Below, piece by piece: positions 8,533 through 17,473 of a stretch of DNA of 64,000 nucleotides (position 1 is its first letter; every line of letters begins with the position of its first letter). Location of the stretch: assembly GCF_900114925.1 (NCBI RefSeq), contig NZ_FOUR01000001.1:310001-374000 (forward strand), in the 5' to 3' direction. This DNA is from Marinobacter pelagius. GTDB taxonomy: Bacteria; Pseudomonadota; Gammaproteobacteria; Pseudomonadales; Oleiphilaceae. Made by a program: the position numbers and the translations under genes. The notes beneath the pieces are model-generated. The model saw only the letters and a program-made list of their open reading frames with translations, was not told the origin of the DNA and ran no database searches.

Positions 8533-9468
8533 TCAGGTCACGACCGTCAAAAAGCTTTCCCTTGGCACGTTATCCTGAGAGAACTGGGCCGGCCCCATCT
8601 GGGAGGTATCCCAGGTCAGAGTCGGGGTATCCGGGTAATGCACGTAACCGCCCGAGAATACTTCGTTGCGGTTACCGGAAGGATCGAAGTAATAGATTGT
8701 GTTGCCCCTGGTAACGCCGTGGCGATTGGGTCCTACGTCCACGGGAATCCGGTACTTGCCAATCAGATCTGCGGCGTGGATGACATCAGTCGCAGATTCC
8801 AGCAGAAATGAAACATGGTGGAATCGTCCTGGTTCTGGCTGGATAACGAACGCTACGTCATGGGGCTTGGTGGAACACGTAAGGAACAGTGCCAGCGATT
8901 CGCGACTTTCCTCATCCTCGATGCGTTCACTGAGGTCGAAATCAAAAACTTCCTTGAACAGGCGACCACATTCGTCGATATTCGGTCCACCCAGCAAACA
9001 GTGATCGAGGCGATTGATACGAAACCCACGAATCACACCTTCGTCTGGCATCACGCCCGGATTGCGGGTACCCAGGGTATTGCCGATCTGCTCTTTCTCG
9101 GCAAACAACTGCATTCTGTGCCCCGAAGGCAGGATAAACTCGAGCCTGCGGCCACTTTTGGGATAAACCCCGGCGTCAATGTGCGCCACCTCGAGTCCGA
9201 ACGCTTCGACCTTCGGTTCCAAATCGGTCAGGGTTTGATCGTCGTAGACCTTGAACGCGACATAATCCAGCCCTGCCTCATCCGCTTCACGTAGCACCAC
9301 CGAGTGGTGGTCGTGCTCATCCCACGCCTTGCAGTAGATCTTTCGTTCTTTTTCGTCACACATAACCTCGATGAGGCCCATGCGGTCCACGTAATGGGTG
9401 CGGGCCAGGTCCAGGTCGAGGACACGTATACCTATTTCTCCGAGTCGGAGAACTCCTCTAAGAGCCAT
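8533..9468 (-). CDS. Second catechol 2,3-dioxygenase (extradiol, type I)
   Basis: 311 aa, two-domain extradiol dioxygenase. Iron ligands by alignment to XylE are His156 (RLDHCLLG), His217 (FHHVSF) and Glu269 (NRNEVF). Second-sphere His203, His250 and Tyr259 are also present, so it should be active. It cleaves catechols to 2-hydroxymuconic semialdehydes. It diverges clearly from the first copy (15013-15942), for instance in residues 30-60 and 100-150, so substrate preference may differ. GAGGTGGAAC precedes the ATG. It is separated from dmpG by a strong hairpin plus T run (9513-9539), so its expression probably depends on read-through. Confidence 0.92.
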   Translation of the reverse strand: MALRGVLRLGEIGIRVLDLDLARTHYVDRMGLIEVMCDEKERKIYCKAWDEHDHHSVVLREADEAGLDYVAFKVYDDQTLTDLEPKVEAFGLEVAHIDAGVYPKSGRRLEFILPSGHRMQLFAEKEQIGNTLGTRNPGVMPDEGVIRGFRINRLDHCLLGGPNIDECGRLFKEVFDFDLSERIEDEESRESLALFLTCSTKPHDVAFVIQPEPGRFHHVSFLLESATDVIHAADLIGKYRIPVDVGPNRHGVTRGNTIYYFDPSGNRNEVFSGGYVHYPDTPTLTWDTSQMGPAQFSQDNVPRESFLTVVT

Positions 9469-9512
9469 GTTCCACCTCTTGTTCTTGTGATTGAGTGTCT
9501 TGATATCCGGTG

Positions 9513-9539
9513 AAAAAACAGAGCCTGAAGCCAGGCTCT
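9513..9539 (-). terminator. Rho-independent terminator or attenuator between dmpG and the second dioxygenase
   Basis: Read on the minus strand, an 8-bp stem (AGAGCCTG with its complement, four-base loop) at 9520-9539 is followed by TTTTTT (complement of 9513-9518). It starts at the dmpG stop codon. Only 45 bases remain before the next ATG, with no obvious promoter, which suggests partial read-through. Confidence 0.8.
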
Positions 9540-10603
9540 TAACTTGCCACCGCTTTCAGCAAACCTCGCTCCTTCGCCATGGTCATGGCCGTATCATCAA
9601 TCATGTCTTCCTGACCACCGATCATCTTCTTGCGGCCCAGCTCCACCAGAATGTCCCTTGCCGGAACACCGTAGCGCTCTGCCGCGCGTTTGGCCGGCAG
9701 CAGGAATGTTGAATAAACGCCGGCATAACCCAGTGCCAGAGATTCCCGGTCAATCCGGACAATGTGATCCATCATCGGTACGATGATTTCCTCGGCTACG
9801 TCGGTCAGTTTGAATACATCAACGCCAGTCTCGATGCCCATTCGCTCACACACCGCGGCAAACACCTCCAGCGGCGTATTGCCCGCACCAGCGCCCAGGC
9901 CGGCCACGGATCCATCGATTCGTGTAGCCCCGGCATCGATGGCCGCAATGGAGTTGGCGATACCCATGCCAAGGTTGTGATGACCATGGAATCCGATCTC
10001 GGTTTCGGGCTTGAGTACATCCCGAAGCGCCTGTACCCGGGCCTTGACGTCTGCCGGCAGCATGTAGCCGGCGGAGTCCGTGATATAGACGGTGTGGGCC
10101 CCGTAGGACTCCATCAGTTTGCCCTGCTCCGCGAGCCCTTTCGGGTCGTTGAGGTGGGCCATCATCAGAAAGCCTGTGGAATCCATACCCAGTTCCCTGG
10201 CACAGGCAATGTGCTGGGGCGAGGTATCAGCCTCTGTGCAGTGAGTTGCAACATGCACGCTTCGGGCACCGGCCTCATACGCCGAGCGCAGTTCGTCCAT
10301 TGTGCCCAGGCCCGGGATCAGCAATACCGAGACCTTGGCCTGCTTCATCCTGGAAGATACTGCATGGATATATTCTTCGTTGCTGGCTAGCGCAAATCCG
10401 TGCTGAAGGGAGTTCCCGCCCAAGCCCGCTCCATGGGTGACCTGCAGGTACGGCACACCTGCGTCATCCATCGCGGTTGCCACCTTGATCATTTGCTCAA
10501 CGGAAATCTGCTCACGCTTGGCATGCATTCCGTCACGCAGGCACATGTCGTGCAGAATTACTTTCCGGCCTTTCAGATCGCCGGTGATCATTGAATCGGT
10601 CAT
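9539..10603 (-). CDS. dmpG: 4-hydroxy-2-oxovalerate aldolase
   Basis: 354 aa. It splits 4-hydroxy-2-oxovalerate into pyruvate and acetaldehyde, the aldehyde being channelled to DmpF. Catalytic residues correspond to DmpG: Arg23, Asp24 and His27 in [10 protein letters not shown], and metal ligands His206 and His208 in GFHGHHNLG, all at a constant +6 offset from CF600 numbering. Its ATG shares one base with the stop of dmpF (TAATG arrangement), consistent with translational coupling of the two-enzyme complex. Penultimate step enzyme of the meta pathway. Confidence 0.96.
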   Translation of the reverse strand: MTDSMITGDLKGRKVILHDMCLRDGMHAKREQISVEQMIKVATAMDDAGVPYLQVTHGAGLGGNSLQHGFALASNEEYIHAVSSRMKQAKVSVLLIPGLGTMDELRSAYEAGARSVHVATHCTEADTSPQHIACARELGMDSTGFLMMAHLNDPKGLAEQGKLMESYGAHTVYITDSAGYMLPADVKARVQALRDVLKPETEIGFHGHHNLGMGIANSIAAIDAGATRIDGSVAGLGAGAGNTPLEVFAAVCERMGIETGVDVFKLTDVAEEIIVPMMDHIVRIDRESLALGYAGVYSTFLLPAKRAAERYGVPARDILVELGRKKMIGGQEDMIDDTAMTMAKERGLLKAVAS

Positions 10604-11517
10604 TACGCTACCTCCACGGGCCGGGGCTTGAACGTACCCTCGATAATTTCCTGGGCGAACATCTCCGCAGTGCGGGTTGCCGCGGCAGTCATGATGTCCA
10701 GATTGCCTGCGTATTTCGGCAGGTAATCACCCAGCCCCTCAACTTCCATAAACACTGTAACCCGCTTGTCATCGAACACCGGTCCGTTGACCAGGCGATA
10801 ACCAGGAACGTACTTCTGTACTTCTTTGATCATGGCCAGTACAGATTTGGTGATGGCCTGCTCATCTGGCGTCTCATCGGTGAGACAAGAAACAGTGTTA
10901 CGCATGATCATGGGAGGCTCGGCAGGATTGATCACCGCCAGAGCCTTGCCCCGTCGGGCGCCACCCACCTTGGTCAGTGCGTTGGAGGTGGTGTAGGTAA
11001 ACTCGTCCAGATTTGCCCGGGTTCCCGGACCGATTGAATGCGAAGCCAGAGTGGCCACGATCTCCGCATAATCCACTGGTTGCACCTGAGCCACAGCATT
11101 GACGATGGGAATGGTTGCCTGCCCGGCGCAGGAGATCATATTCACATTCATTTCGTATTTGTCGGTATGCTCTTTGAGATTAACCGGAGGCACACACAAA
11201 GGACCGATGGCAGCCGGGGTCAAGTCAATCATCAGCACACCCAGTGCATTCAATTTACGACTGTTTTCTGCGTGAACGTAGGCGCTGGTTGCGTCGAAGG
11301 CGATCTGGATGCCATCTTTTTCCACATGGGGGAGCAGACCATCAACGCCTTCCGCGGTCGTTTTCAGTCCCATTTCCTGAGCCCGCTTCAACCCTTCCGA
11401 CTCTGGATCGATACCCACCATCCAGACCGGCTCCAGGTACTCACTGCGCTGGATCTTGTAGATCAGGTCAGTGCCAATATTTCCTGAACCGATCAAGGCA
11501 CATTTAATCTTCTGCAT
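10603..11517 (-). CDS. dmpF: Acetaldehyde dehydrogenase (acylating)
   Basis: 304 aa. Oxidises acetaldehyde with NAD+ and CoA to acetyl-CoA in complex with DmpG. A Rossmann glycine motif GSGNIG lies at residues 10-15. The nucleophilic cysteine is Cys130 in [11 protein letters not shown], matching DmpF Cys132. The gene lies three bases after dmpI and is coupled to dmpG by a one-base overlap. The length equals the family norm. The dmpF-dmpG pair is adjacent as in all known meta operons, although here dmpH and dmpI come before rather than after it. Confidence 0.96.
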   Translation of the reverse strand: MQKIKCALIGSGNIGTDLIYKIQRSEYLEPVWMVGIDPESEGLKRAQEMGLKTTAEGVDGLLPHVEKDGIQIAFDATSAYVHAENSRKLNALGVLMIDLTPAAIGPLCVPPVNLKEHTDKYEMNVNMISCAGQATIPIVNAVAQVQPVDYAEIVATLASHSIGPGTRANLDEFTYTTSNALTKVGGARRGKALAVINPAEPPMIMRNTVSCLTDETPDEQAITKSVLAMIKEVQKYVPGYRLVNGPVFDDKRVTVFMEVEGLGDYLPKYAGNLDIMTAAATRTAEMFAQEIIEGTFKPRPVEVA

Positions 11518-11520
11518 TGT

Positions 11521-11748
11521 TCAATCCTCTGCCTTTTTCAATTCAGCACCAGCAATTGACTGAGCCTTGAGCGCGGGCGCAACCCCCGCTACGTAAAACT
11601 CCGCTCCCCGGTGTTCGGTTATCAGAATCCGGACAGACTCTGCACGTACCCCCAGGCTGGTGGTGATTGCTTCGGTAATTGCTTTGGCCGCTCCGGATTT
11701 CTGCTCGGTGGTACGACCTTCCATAAGATGCATTTCGATAATGGGCAT
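11521..11748 (-). CDS. dmpI: 4-oxalocrotonate tautomerase
   Basis: 75 aa. Isomerises 2-hydroxymuconate (4-oxalocrotonate enol) to its keto form. All key residues of 4-OT can be read, counting from the exposed proline after Met removal: Pro1, Arg11, Arg39 and Phe50. The chain is about a dozen residues longer than the 62-residue 4-OT of P. putida, through a Lys/Glu-rich C-terminal extension (AGAELKKAED). It is followed three bases later by dmpF. Confidence 0.95.
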   Translation of the reverse strand: MPIIEMHLMEGRTTEQKSGAAKAITEAITTSLGVRAESVRILITEHRGAEFYVAGVAPALKAQSIAGAELKKAED

Positions 11749-11766
11749 GTTCTGCTCCCTTTCTTG

Positions 11767-12564
11767 TTATTCACCAAACCGGATGGATACGCTGCCGAGA
11801 TCCTGATATCTGGCAATAACGTGGTCCCCGGGTTGGACGGCAACTGCCTCAGTGATACCGCCACTCATGACAAAACTCCCGGCAGGTAGTCTCTCGCCAA
11901 GGTCATGCAGAATGTTGACCAGCATGGCGACAGCCTCAGCGGGATTACCAAGTACGGCGGCTGACGCGCCCATACCGACAACCTCACCGTTTTTCTCCAT
12001 CACCACCCCGAGCGTCCGCAGATCGATGTCTTTCGGGCGCCGCGCCCTGCCACCACCGACATAACGTGCCGATGAGCCGTTGTCGGCAATCACACTTTCA
12101 AGGTCGAATTTGAAACCGGAAAAACGGGAATCGATAATCTCGATGGCTGGCAAGACATAGTCAGTTGCGTCAATAACGTCTCCGGCAGTCACACCCGGAC
12201 CAGCCAGATCCTTGTTGGTCACGAAGGCGACTTCACACTCAACTCTCGGATGCACCAGATCAGAGGTTGAGATCACCGAGTTTTCCGGTCTGGCCATCTT
12301 GTCGGTGAGGAAACCGATCGACGGTACGTTCACGCCCATCTGTTCCATCTTGGCTTTTGACGTCAGGCCAGCCTTCCAGCCAACCAGGGTATGCCCTTGC
12401 TCGATAAATCGACGGCGCAATTCCGACTGCACGGCATAGCCGTCCTCAATGGTCATGCCCGGGTATTCGTTGGTCAGTTTGGGAATGGCGTAGGCTCTGG
12501 TTTGCGCACCCTCAACCCGCTCGCACAGACGGACGATATCCTCACGATTCAAGGTAATGCTCAT
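11767..12564 (-). CDS. dmpH: 4-oxalocrotonate decarboxylase
   Basis: 265 aa. Decarboxylates 2-oxo-3-hexenedioate to 2-hydroxypenta-2,4-dienoate. It belongs to the same fumarylacetoacetase-like hydratase/decarboxylase family as the preceding gene product. Shared motifs are VGWKAGLTSKAKMEQMGV near residue 60, VECEVAFV near 108 (Glu-x-Glu-type Mg site) and the C-terminal GGITEAVAVQPGD. The decarboxylase call over hydratase rests on closer resemblance to DmpH and on presence of a second paralogue (12561-13358) that better fits the hydratase. ATG overlaps the hydratase stop by four bases, so the two are likely made in equal amounts and form the known DmpE/DmpH complex. Confidence 0.92.
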   Translation of the reverse strand: MSITLNREDIVRLCERVEGAQTRAYAIPKLTNEYPGMTIEDGYAVQSELRRRFIEQGHTLVGWKAGLTSKAKMEQMGVNVPSIGFLTDKMARPENSVISTSDLVHPRVECEVAFVTNKDLAGPGVTAGDVIDATDYVLPAIEIIDSRFSGFKFDLESVIADNGSSARYVGGGRARRPKDIDLRTLGVVMEKNGEVVGMGASAAVLGNPAEAVAMLVNILHDLGERLPAGSFVMSGGITEAVAVQPGDHVIARYQDLGSVSIRFGE

Positions 12565-13358
12565 ACAGCGCTCCTCCCGGCAAATCGAACGGAGCAGCTA
12601 CCAATGCCGCCAACCGTGCATACCAATTCATCACCATCGACAACGGGCACCAGATTGGACTGGGAACCTGACAGGATCACTTCACCGGCCTTGAATGGGA
12701 TGCCCAACTCACCCAGAGTATTCGCAAGCCATGCAACCGCGTTGGCAGGGGAGCCCTGGACTGCGGCCCCTACTCCGGTGGAGAACAGCTCACTGTTCTT
12801 TTCCAACACCATGCCTGCCATCGTGATATCGACATCTCGAGGATCCGCCTTGCAGGATCCGATCACGTAAACCCCGCAGGAAGCATTATCTGCGACCGTG
12901 TCCTGAATGAGGATCTTCCAGTCCCGGATCCGCGAATCGACAATCTCGAAACAGGGCGCTACGTAATCGGTGGCACGGATCACATCCATGGCGGTCACAC
13001 CGGGTCCCTGCAGGTCTTCCTTGAGCACAAACGCCAACTCGGCCTCGGCTTTCGGCTGGATCAGGCCGCCCAGATCAATCACATCCCCTTCCTGGTACAC
13101 CATATTGGAAGTCAACTGCCCGAAATCCGGCTGGAACACACCCAGAAAATCCTGAACCGGCTTACTGGTCACACCTATTTTCTTGCCGACAATGGCTTCA
13201 CCGGCATCCACTCGACGCTGAATGAACCGCAGTTGAATCTTGTAGGCATCTTCCAGAGTGATGTCCGGATCCCTTTCGGTGAAAGGCGCAATGGTTTTCC
13301 GGTCAAGAAATGCCTGATAGAGCTCATCACCGTATTGATCAATCTTTTCCTGATTCAT
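12561..13358 (-). CDS. dmpE: 2-hydroxypenta-2,4-dienoate (2-oxopent-4-enoate) hydratase
   Basis: 265 aa from MNQEKIDQYGDELYQAF. The open frame continues 34 codons upstream into dmpC, but that extension overlaps the real dmpC end and was discarded. Hydrates the dienoate to 4-hydroxy-2-oxovalerate. Family motifs are VGKKIGVTSKPVQDFLGV and KAEAELAFVLKEDL with acidic metal ligands. It lies seven bases after dmpC and overlaps dmpH by four bases. It is paralogous to DmpH, as in other meta operons. Confidence 0.93.
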   Translation of the reverse strand: MNQEKIDQYGDELYQAFLDRKTIAPFTERDPDITLEDAYKIQLRFIQRRVDAGEAIVGKKIGVTSKPVQDFLGVFQPDFGQLTSNMVYQEGDVIDLGGLIQPKAEAELAFVLKEDLQGPGVTAMDVIRATDYVAPCFEIVDSRIRDWKILIQDTVADNASCGVYVIGSCKADPRDVDITMAGMVLEKNSELFSTGVGAAVQGSPANAVAWLANTLGELGIPFKAGEVILSGSQSNLVPVVDGDELVCTVGGIGSCSVRFAGRSAV

Positions 13359-13365
13359 ACTCGCC

Positions 13366-14826
13366 TCACATCTTGATGCAGACATTGCGCATCTCGGTGT
13401 AGAACTCCAGGGAGTGAACTCCTCCCTCCCGGCCGATTCCTGATTGCTTCGAGCCACCAAATGCTGTGCGCAGATCGCGCAGGAACCAGCTATTAACCCA
13501 TGTAATGCCTACATCCACCTTCGCGGCAACACGGTGGGCACGAGTAAGGTTTTCGGTCCAGATTGTGGTGGAAAGGCCATAATCAGAGGCGTTGGCCAGC
13601 TCGACCACTTCCTCTTCGGAATCAAACGGACGAATGTGGCAGCAGGGGCCGAAGATTTCTTCCTGAATCACGGCAGAGGATTCCGGTAGATCTGTCCAGA
13701 TGGTGGGCTGCACCCAAGAGCCTTCCGCCAGCTCCCCTGGCATATCCGGAACACCACCGCCGGTGACGATGGTAGCGCCGTCCGCTTTGGCCTTGACATA
13801 GTAGGACAGCACCTTGTCACGATGCTCATGGCTGATCAGCGGGCCGTAGTTCACACCGTTATCGGTCGGCCGCCCCAATGTCACGCCTTCGACTTTGTCT
13901 TTCAGAGCGGCAACAAAGCGCTCGAAGATTGGCCGTTCAACATAAACACGCTCGGTCCCCAGGCAGACCTGGCCGGTATTCAGAAACGCGGAACGGAAAA
14001 TACCGTCGATGGCCTTATCGAAGTCACAATCAGCAAAGACGATACCCGCGTTTTTGCCGCCCATTTCAAAGGAAACATCCCGTATGCCATCGGATGCAGC
14101 CTTCATGATGGTCGAACCGGTACGGGTCTCACCGGTGAAGGTAATGGCATCCACATCTTTATGACGGGTCAGAAACTCACCTGCCGAGTCCGGTCCAAAC
14201 CCGTTGATAACGTTGTAAACGCCCTTTGGAACCCCGACCTTATTCATGACTTCACCGAGCAGCGTGGCAGTGAGCGGCGTCTCTTCCGACGGTTTGACCA
14301 CCACGGTGTTGCCACAGGCCAGCGCCGGCCCCACTTTCCAGGTCATCAGCAAGAAAGGCGCATTCCATGGTGCAACCACGCCAATCACACCCTTAGGTAC
14401 GCGCATCCCGTAGTTGAGTGCGCCACGGCCATCGGGGGTATCCATGTGGAAGGTTTCAGTGGGAACGTTTTTGATGATGTCCGCAAATACTTTGAAGTTG
14501 GCTGCGCCACGGGGAATGAACGCATGGGTCATTACGTGGTGCGGTTGTCCTGTATCGGCCATTTCGGCCGCGACGAAGTCATCGAATCTCCGAGTTATCT
14601 CGTCCGCAACTCCGTACAACAGGTCAACACGATCATTGGTGCCAAGCTGCCCCCATTCACCCGTCAGAGCGTTTTTTGCAGCCGTTACGGCCTGATCGAC
14701 TTCTCCCTGTCCGGCCTCGGCAATGCTTGCAATCACCTGGTTATCCACCGGGGAGCGTTTGTCAAAGCGCTGCCCCGAGCTGGAAGCGACAAACTCGCCA
14801 TTAATGAAGTTGTTTATCTGGCGCAT
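13366..14826 (-). CDS. dmpC: 2-hydroxymuconic semialdehyde dehydrogenase, first gene of the lower operon
   Basis: 486 aa NAD+-dependent aldehyde dehydrogenase. Oxidises the ring-fission product of catechol to 2-hydroxymuconate (4-oxalocrotonate), the entry to the dehydrogenase branch. The catalytic Glu254 (FEMGGKNAG) and Cys288 (NTGQVCLGTERVY) are present. It is preceded by its own LysR-type promoter (14903-14968) and by the terminator of the upstream operon, so it begins a separate transcription unit. In the classical dmp operon dmpC is instead embedded after dmpB in one long transcript. Confidence 0.96.
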   Translation of the reverse strand: MRQINNFINGEFVASSSGQRFDKRSPVDNQVIASIAEAGQGEVDQAVTAAKNALTGEWGQLGTNDRVDLLYGVADEITRRFDDFVAAEMADTGQPHHVMTHAFIPRGAANFKVFADIIKNVPTETFHMDTPDGRGALNYGMRVPKGVIGVVAPWNAPFLLMTWKVGPALACGNTVVVKPSEETPLTATLLGEVMNKVGVPKGVYNVINGFGPDSAGEFLTRHKDVDAITFTGETRTGSTIMKAASDGIRDVSFEMGGKNAGIVFADCDFDKAIDGIFRSAFLNTGQVCLGTERVYVERPIFERFVAALKDKVEGVTLGRPTDNGVNYGPLISHEHRDKVLSYYVKAKADGATIVTGGGVPDMPGELAEGSWVQPTIWTDLPESSAVIQEEIFGPCCHIRPFDSEEEVVELANASDYGLSTTIWTENLTRAHRVAAKVDVGITWVNSWFLRDLRTAFGGSKQSGIGREGGVHSLEFYTEMRNVCIKM

Positions 14827-14902
14827 AGTATTTCCTGCTCAATCCTGTGTCAGATGCCCCGTCTCAAGAGCCTTTGGTATCCGGTTGTACCACCCTATTT
14901 CG

Positions 14903-14968
14903 AGTCTAGGATTGTAAATACATACCGTCTAATACCATTTTATAAGCCAATCATTACCTTTTTGGTAT
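14903..14968 (-). promoter_or_regulatory. LysR-type operator and promoter of the dmpC operon (copy A)
   Basis: On the plus strand, TTAC-N7-GTAT (14954-14968) is the distal site and ATACCGTCTAATACC (14922-14936) the proximal site. On the minus strand the proximal site contains a -35 candidate TTAGAC, then 18 bases, then -10 TAGACT (complement of 14903-14908). All distances match copies at 29728-29793 and 31226-31291. The strong distal palindrome and weaker proximal half fit recognition and activation sites of BenM/CatM-like LysR proteins. Predicted start of transcription is about 70 bases before dmpC. Confidence 0.8.
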
Positions 14969-14980
14969 TGAAATGAAGGC

Positions 14981-15003
14981 TCGCGACCCAAACCGGGTCG
15001 CGA
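14981..15003 (-). terminator. Hairpin terminating the phenol hydroxylase-dmpB operon
   Basis: A perfect 9-bp stem TCGCGACCC with its complement and a five-base loop, ten bases after the stop of the first catechol dioxygenase. The T tract on the minus strand is weak (GCCTTCATTTC), so termination may be partial. It separates the sigma-54 operon from the LysR-type promoter of dmpC. Confidence 0.65.
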
Positions 15004-15012
15004 CTCCAGGTA

Positions 15013-15942
15013 TCAGCTGACAACAGTCAGGAAGGTCTCATGCAGTTTCCGCTGAGGGTAGTCCAGACCCTGACCAAAATTATCAAAGGTCCAGGTCAGA
15101 GGCTCATAGTCCGGGTATGGCTGGTAACCGCCCATAAAGGTCTCGAAACGGTTACCGGATGGATCCCATGCGTAGATGGTGCAGCCACGCGTCACACCGT
15201 GACGTGTCGGACCGATGTCCACAGGCACCTGATGCATCGACATGATGTCACCGGCACGCAATACCCGCTCCCAACTTTCCATCAGGAAGGAGCAATGATG
15301 CAGTTTGCCCGGCTCCGGGTACTCCGCAAAGGCAATGTCATGCACTTTGTGGGAACAAGACAGCCATATTGCCGCCTCGCTTTCACCATCTTCTCCAAGA
15401 ACTCGCTCAACCAGATAGAAGCCCAGTACATCCTCAAAGATCTTTTTGACCTCAGCAATGTTTGGGCCGTACAGCAGTGTGTGGTCCAAACGGACAGGGG
15501 CTATGCCGCGCTCGGAGTCAGCACACCAGGGTCCGGGATTAACCGCCGGAATTCCATTTCCGACAGCAGTCTTGGTCGCATAAAGCTCAATCTCATGACC
15601 AGACGGAAGAGTGAAACGGACCCTTTCACCAGTCTCTAGTAGGTCGCCGGCCGGAAGACGACGGGTTTCAATGCCGTAAGCATTCAGGTCTTTCTCCAGC
15701 TGATCGAGAGTAGCTTCATCAAGCACCTTGAAGCCGAAGAAATCGATGCCCGCCTGATCCGACTCTCGAAGAATGTAGCTGTTGTGGTCGCGTTCATCCC
15801 AGCATTTGAAATAAACACGGCCCTGATCATCCCTGCCGGTTTCAACCAGTCCGAGCACATCCCTGTAAAAAGTCACTGCTTTGTCGAGCTCAAGTACTCG
15901 AACCTGAGCGTGTCCTGGGCGTAAAACTCCAGTCATTGCCAT
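15013..15942 (-). CDS. dmpB: Catechol 2,3-dioxygenase, first copy (DmpB/XylE type)
   Basis: 309 aa extradiol ring-cleavage dioxygenase turning catechol into 2-hydroxymuconic semialdehyde. Iron ligands His154 (RLDHTLLYG), His215 (LHHCSF) and Glu267 (NRFETFMGG) match XylE His153, His214 and Glu265; second-sphere His248 and Tyr257 are present. The start is taken as ATG 15942; ATG 15936 is possible. It is the last gene of the dmpKLMNOP operon, 32 bases after dmpP with no dmpQ between. It looks closer to XylE/DmpB than the second copy does (e.g. RDDQGRVYFKCW). Confidence 0.96.
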   Translation of the reverse strand: MAMTGVLRPGHAQVRVLELDKAVTFYRDVLGLVETGRDDQGRVYFKCWDERDHNSYILRESDQAGIDFFGFKVLDEATLDQLEKDLNAYGIETRRLPAGDLLETGERVRFTLPSGHEIELYATKTAVGNGIPAVNPGPWCADSERGIAPVRLDHTLLYGPNIAEVKKIFEDVLGFYLVERVLGEDGESEAAIWLSCSHKVHDIAFAEYPEPGKLHHCSFLMESWERVLRAGDIMSMHQVPVDIGPTRHGVTRGCTIYAWDPSGNRFETFMGGYQPYPDYEPLTWTFDNFGQGLDYPQRKLHETFLTVVS

Positions 15943-15974
15943 TTTGAATACCTCACTGCGTGTTATCGTTATTT

Positions 15975-17036
15975 TCAGATAGATTTGAACAGCGGGCTTC
16001 TCACCTGCTGGGCGTCCGCTGCGGAGATAAATTTCTCCGTGTAGATGTCACGCTCGAAAAGCCGGCCCTGCATCAGGGTGGAGATGCAGGAATCGATCAT
16101 TCTGGGCGGACCGCATAGATAAGCCTTGTTACCACTGAATTCATTACCGAAATGCTCTTTGGCCGCATCGTGAACGTACCCACGAAAGCCTTGCCATGAT
16201 GAATCTTCCGGTTCATCGGACAACGCCGGTACGTAGGTGAAGTTCTCGTACTGCTTTTCGAGTTCCAGAAACTCGTCGTGGTAATAGAGTTCTTCCTGGT
16301 TACGCTGGCCGTAGACAAGAGTGATGGGAAGGTCAAAGCCCTCCTCAAGAAGGTCCAGAATCATGGATCTCGGACTGGAAAGACCGGAACCACCCGCCAT
16401 GAAGATGACCGGAACGTGTGCGGATTTTTTCACGAAGAACCGACCGTACGGCCCGCTCACGGTCAGCTCGTCACCCACTGCCAGCTGTTCATGGAGATAA
16501 GTTGTGCCTTGCCCGCCTTGAACGATCCGTACGTTAAGCTCGATTTCACCGGAGTTGGACGGCGCATTGGCAATTGAAAAAGCCCGATGGCCGATGTCTT
16601 CCGGCAACGCAAGATTGATATACTGGCCTGCCTGGAACTCCATCCCCTCGCCTGATTTCGGGCGCAACCAGATACCTTTGATGGTCGGCGTCAGATCCTC
16701 TATCCGTGTGACGACACATTGGTAATCCTCCACCGGCAGATTGCGGGCGTCTGGATCCTCCTCAATCTCGGCCTCAATCACCAGATCGCTTTCAGCGGTT
16801 GCACAACAGGCCAGGCACTTCTGTTCTTCTCGCTCGAAATCCATCAGTGCGAAGTCAGAAACCTCGCCGTGCTCCACCTCACCGTCGACGACCTGGACTT
16901 TACATGTTGCACAGAGGCCATGGCAGCATGCGTGGGGCAGGTAGATTCCCGCTCGCAAAGCAGCATCCAGTATGGTCTGACCGTCTTCAATCTCAACGGT
17001 CTGCCCTAATGGCTCAATCGTCAGTTCATAACTCAT
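15975..17036 (-). CDS. dmpP: Phenol hydroxylase reductase component
   Basis: 353 aa, exactly the CF600 DmpP length when started at ATG 17036 rather than the adjacent in-frame GTG 17039. Passes electrons from NADH through FAD and a [2Fe-2S] cluster to the diiron hydroxylase. N-terminal ferredoxin ligands are Cys37, Cys42, Cys45 and Cys77 (CCHGLCATC and CLACC). FAD-binding RAFSIANAP near residue 190 and NAD-binding MAGGSGLSSPRSMI near 215 follow, ending with CGPPRMIDSC. Located directly between dmpO and dmpB. Confidence 0.96.
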   Translation of the reverse strand: MSYELTIEPLGQTVEIEDGQTILDAALRAGIYLPHACCHGLCATCKVQVVDGEVEHGEVSDFALMDFEREEQKCLACCATAESDLVIEAEIEEDPDARNLPVEDYQCVVTRIEDLTPTIKGIWLRPKSGEGMEFQAGQYINLALPEDIGHRAFSIANAPSNSGEIELNVRIVQGGQGTTYLHEQLAVGDELTVSGPYGRFFVKKSAHVPVIFMAGGSGLSSPRSMILDLLEEGFDLPITLVYGQRNQEELYYHDEFLELEKQYENFTYVPALSDEPEDSSWQGFRGYVHDAAKEHFGNEFSGNKAYLCGPPRMIDSCISTLMQGRLFERDIYTEKFISAADAQQVRSPLFKSI

Positions 17037-17052
17037 CACACTCTCCCGCTGT

Positions 17053-17403
17053 TCAACCGCAAATGCTATTCAGGGAAGGCGTTTTGAAACGCAGCAGCAT
17101 CTTGTGGCCAATCCCATTAGCCGCAAGGGTTTCATCCCAATTCGGCGTCCAGGGCTGATTTCCCTTGAGCCAGGTGACCGAGTCCCAGTCGATTTTTTCA
17201 GCATCGGGATCGGCACCGATCAAAGGGATGACATTGTTCTGCACCATGTCGCGGAAAACGGTCTCCGGAGAGACAAATAGCAGGAAAGCCGAAGCAAACA
17301 GCAGGTGGTTGTCCCAGCCCACATAAACCAGTTGGTTGCCGTTAAAGTTCTCAACGCGGTCTCTGGGAACACCGATATATTCTTTTCTGGAAACAACAGA
17401 CAT
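17053..17403 (-). CDS. dmpO: Phenol hydroxylase subunit DmpO (gamma subunit)
   Basis: 116 aa, the family length. It is the small structural subunit of the (LNO)2 hydroxylase core. The N-terminal FNGNQLVYVGWDNHLLFA and the central FRDMVQNNVIPLIGADPD are characteristic of phenol hydroxylase P4 proteins. No catalytic residues are expected. It lies between dmpN (71-base gap) and dmpP (16-base gap) in the canonical order. Confidence 0.95.
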   Translation of the reverse strand: MSVVSRKEYIGVPRDRVENFNGNQLVYVGWDNHLLFASAFLLFVSPETVFRDMVQNNVIPLIGADPDAEKIDWDSVTWLKGNQPWTPNWDETLAANGIGHKMLLRFKTPSLNSICG

Positions 17404-17473
17404 AAGATATCTCCTTGTTTTTGTTATCAGGCTGCCCGATATCCGGAACCCCGGACTCGGGCAGCCCTCAATG

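Noticed and set aside
13359-13460. N-terminal extension of the dmpE frame
   Set aside because: It overlaps the end of dmpC, has no family counterpart, and the ATG at 13358 gives the normal length.
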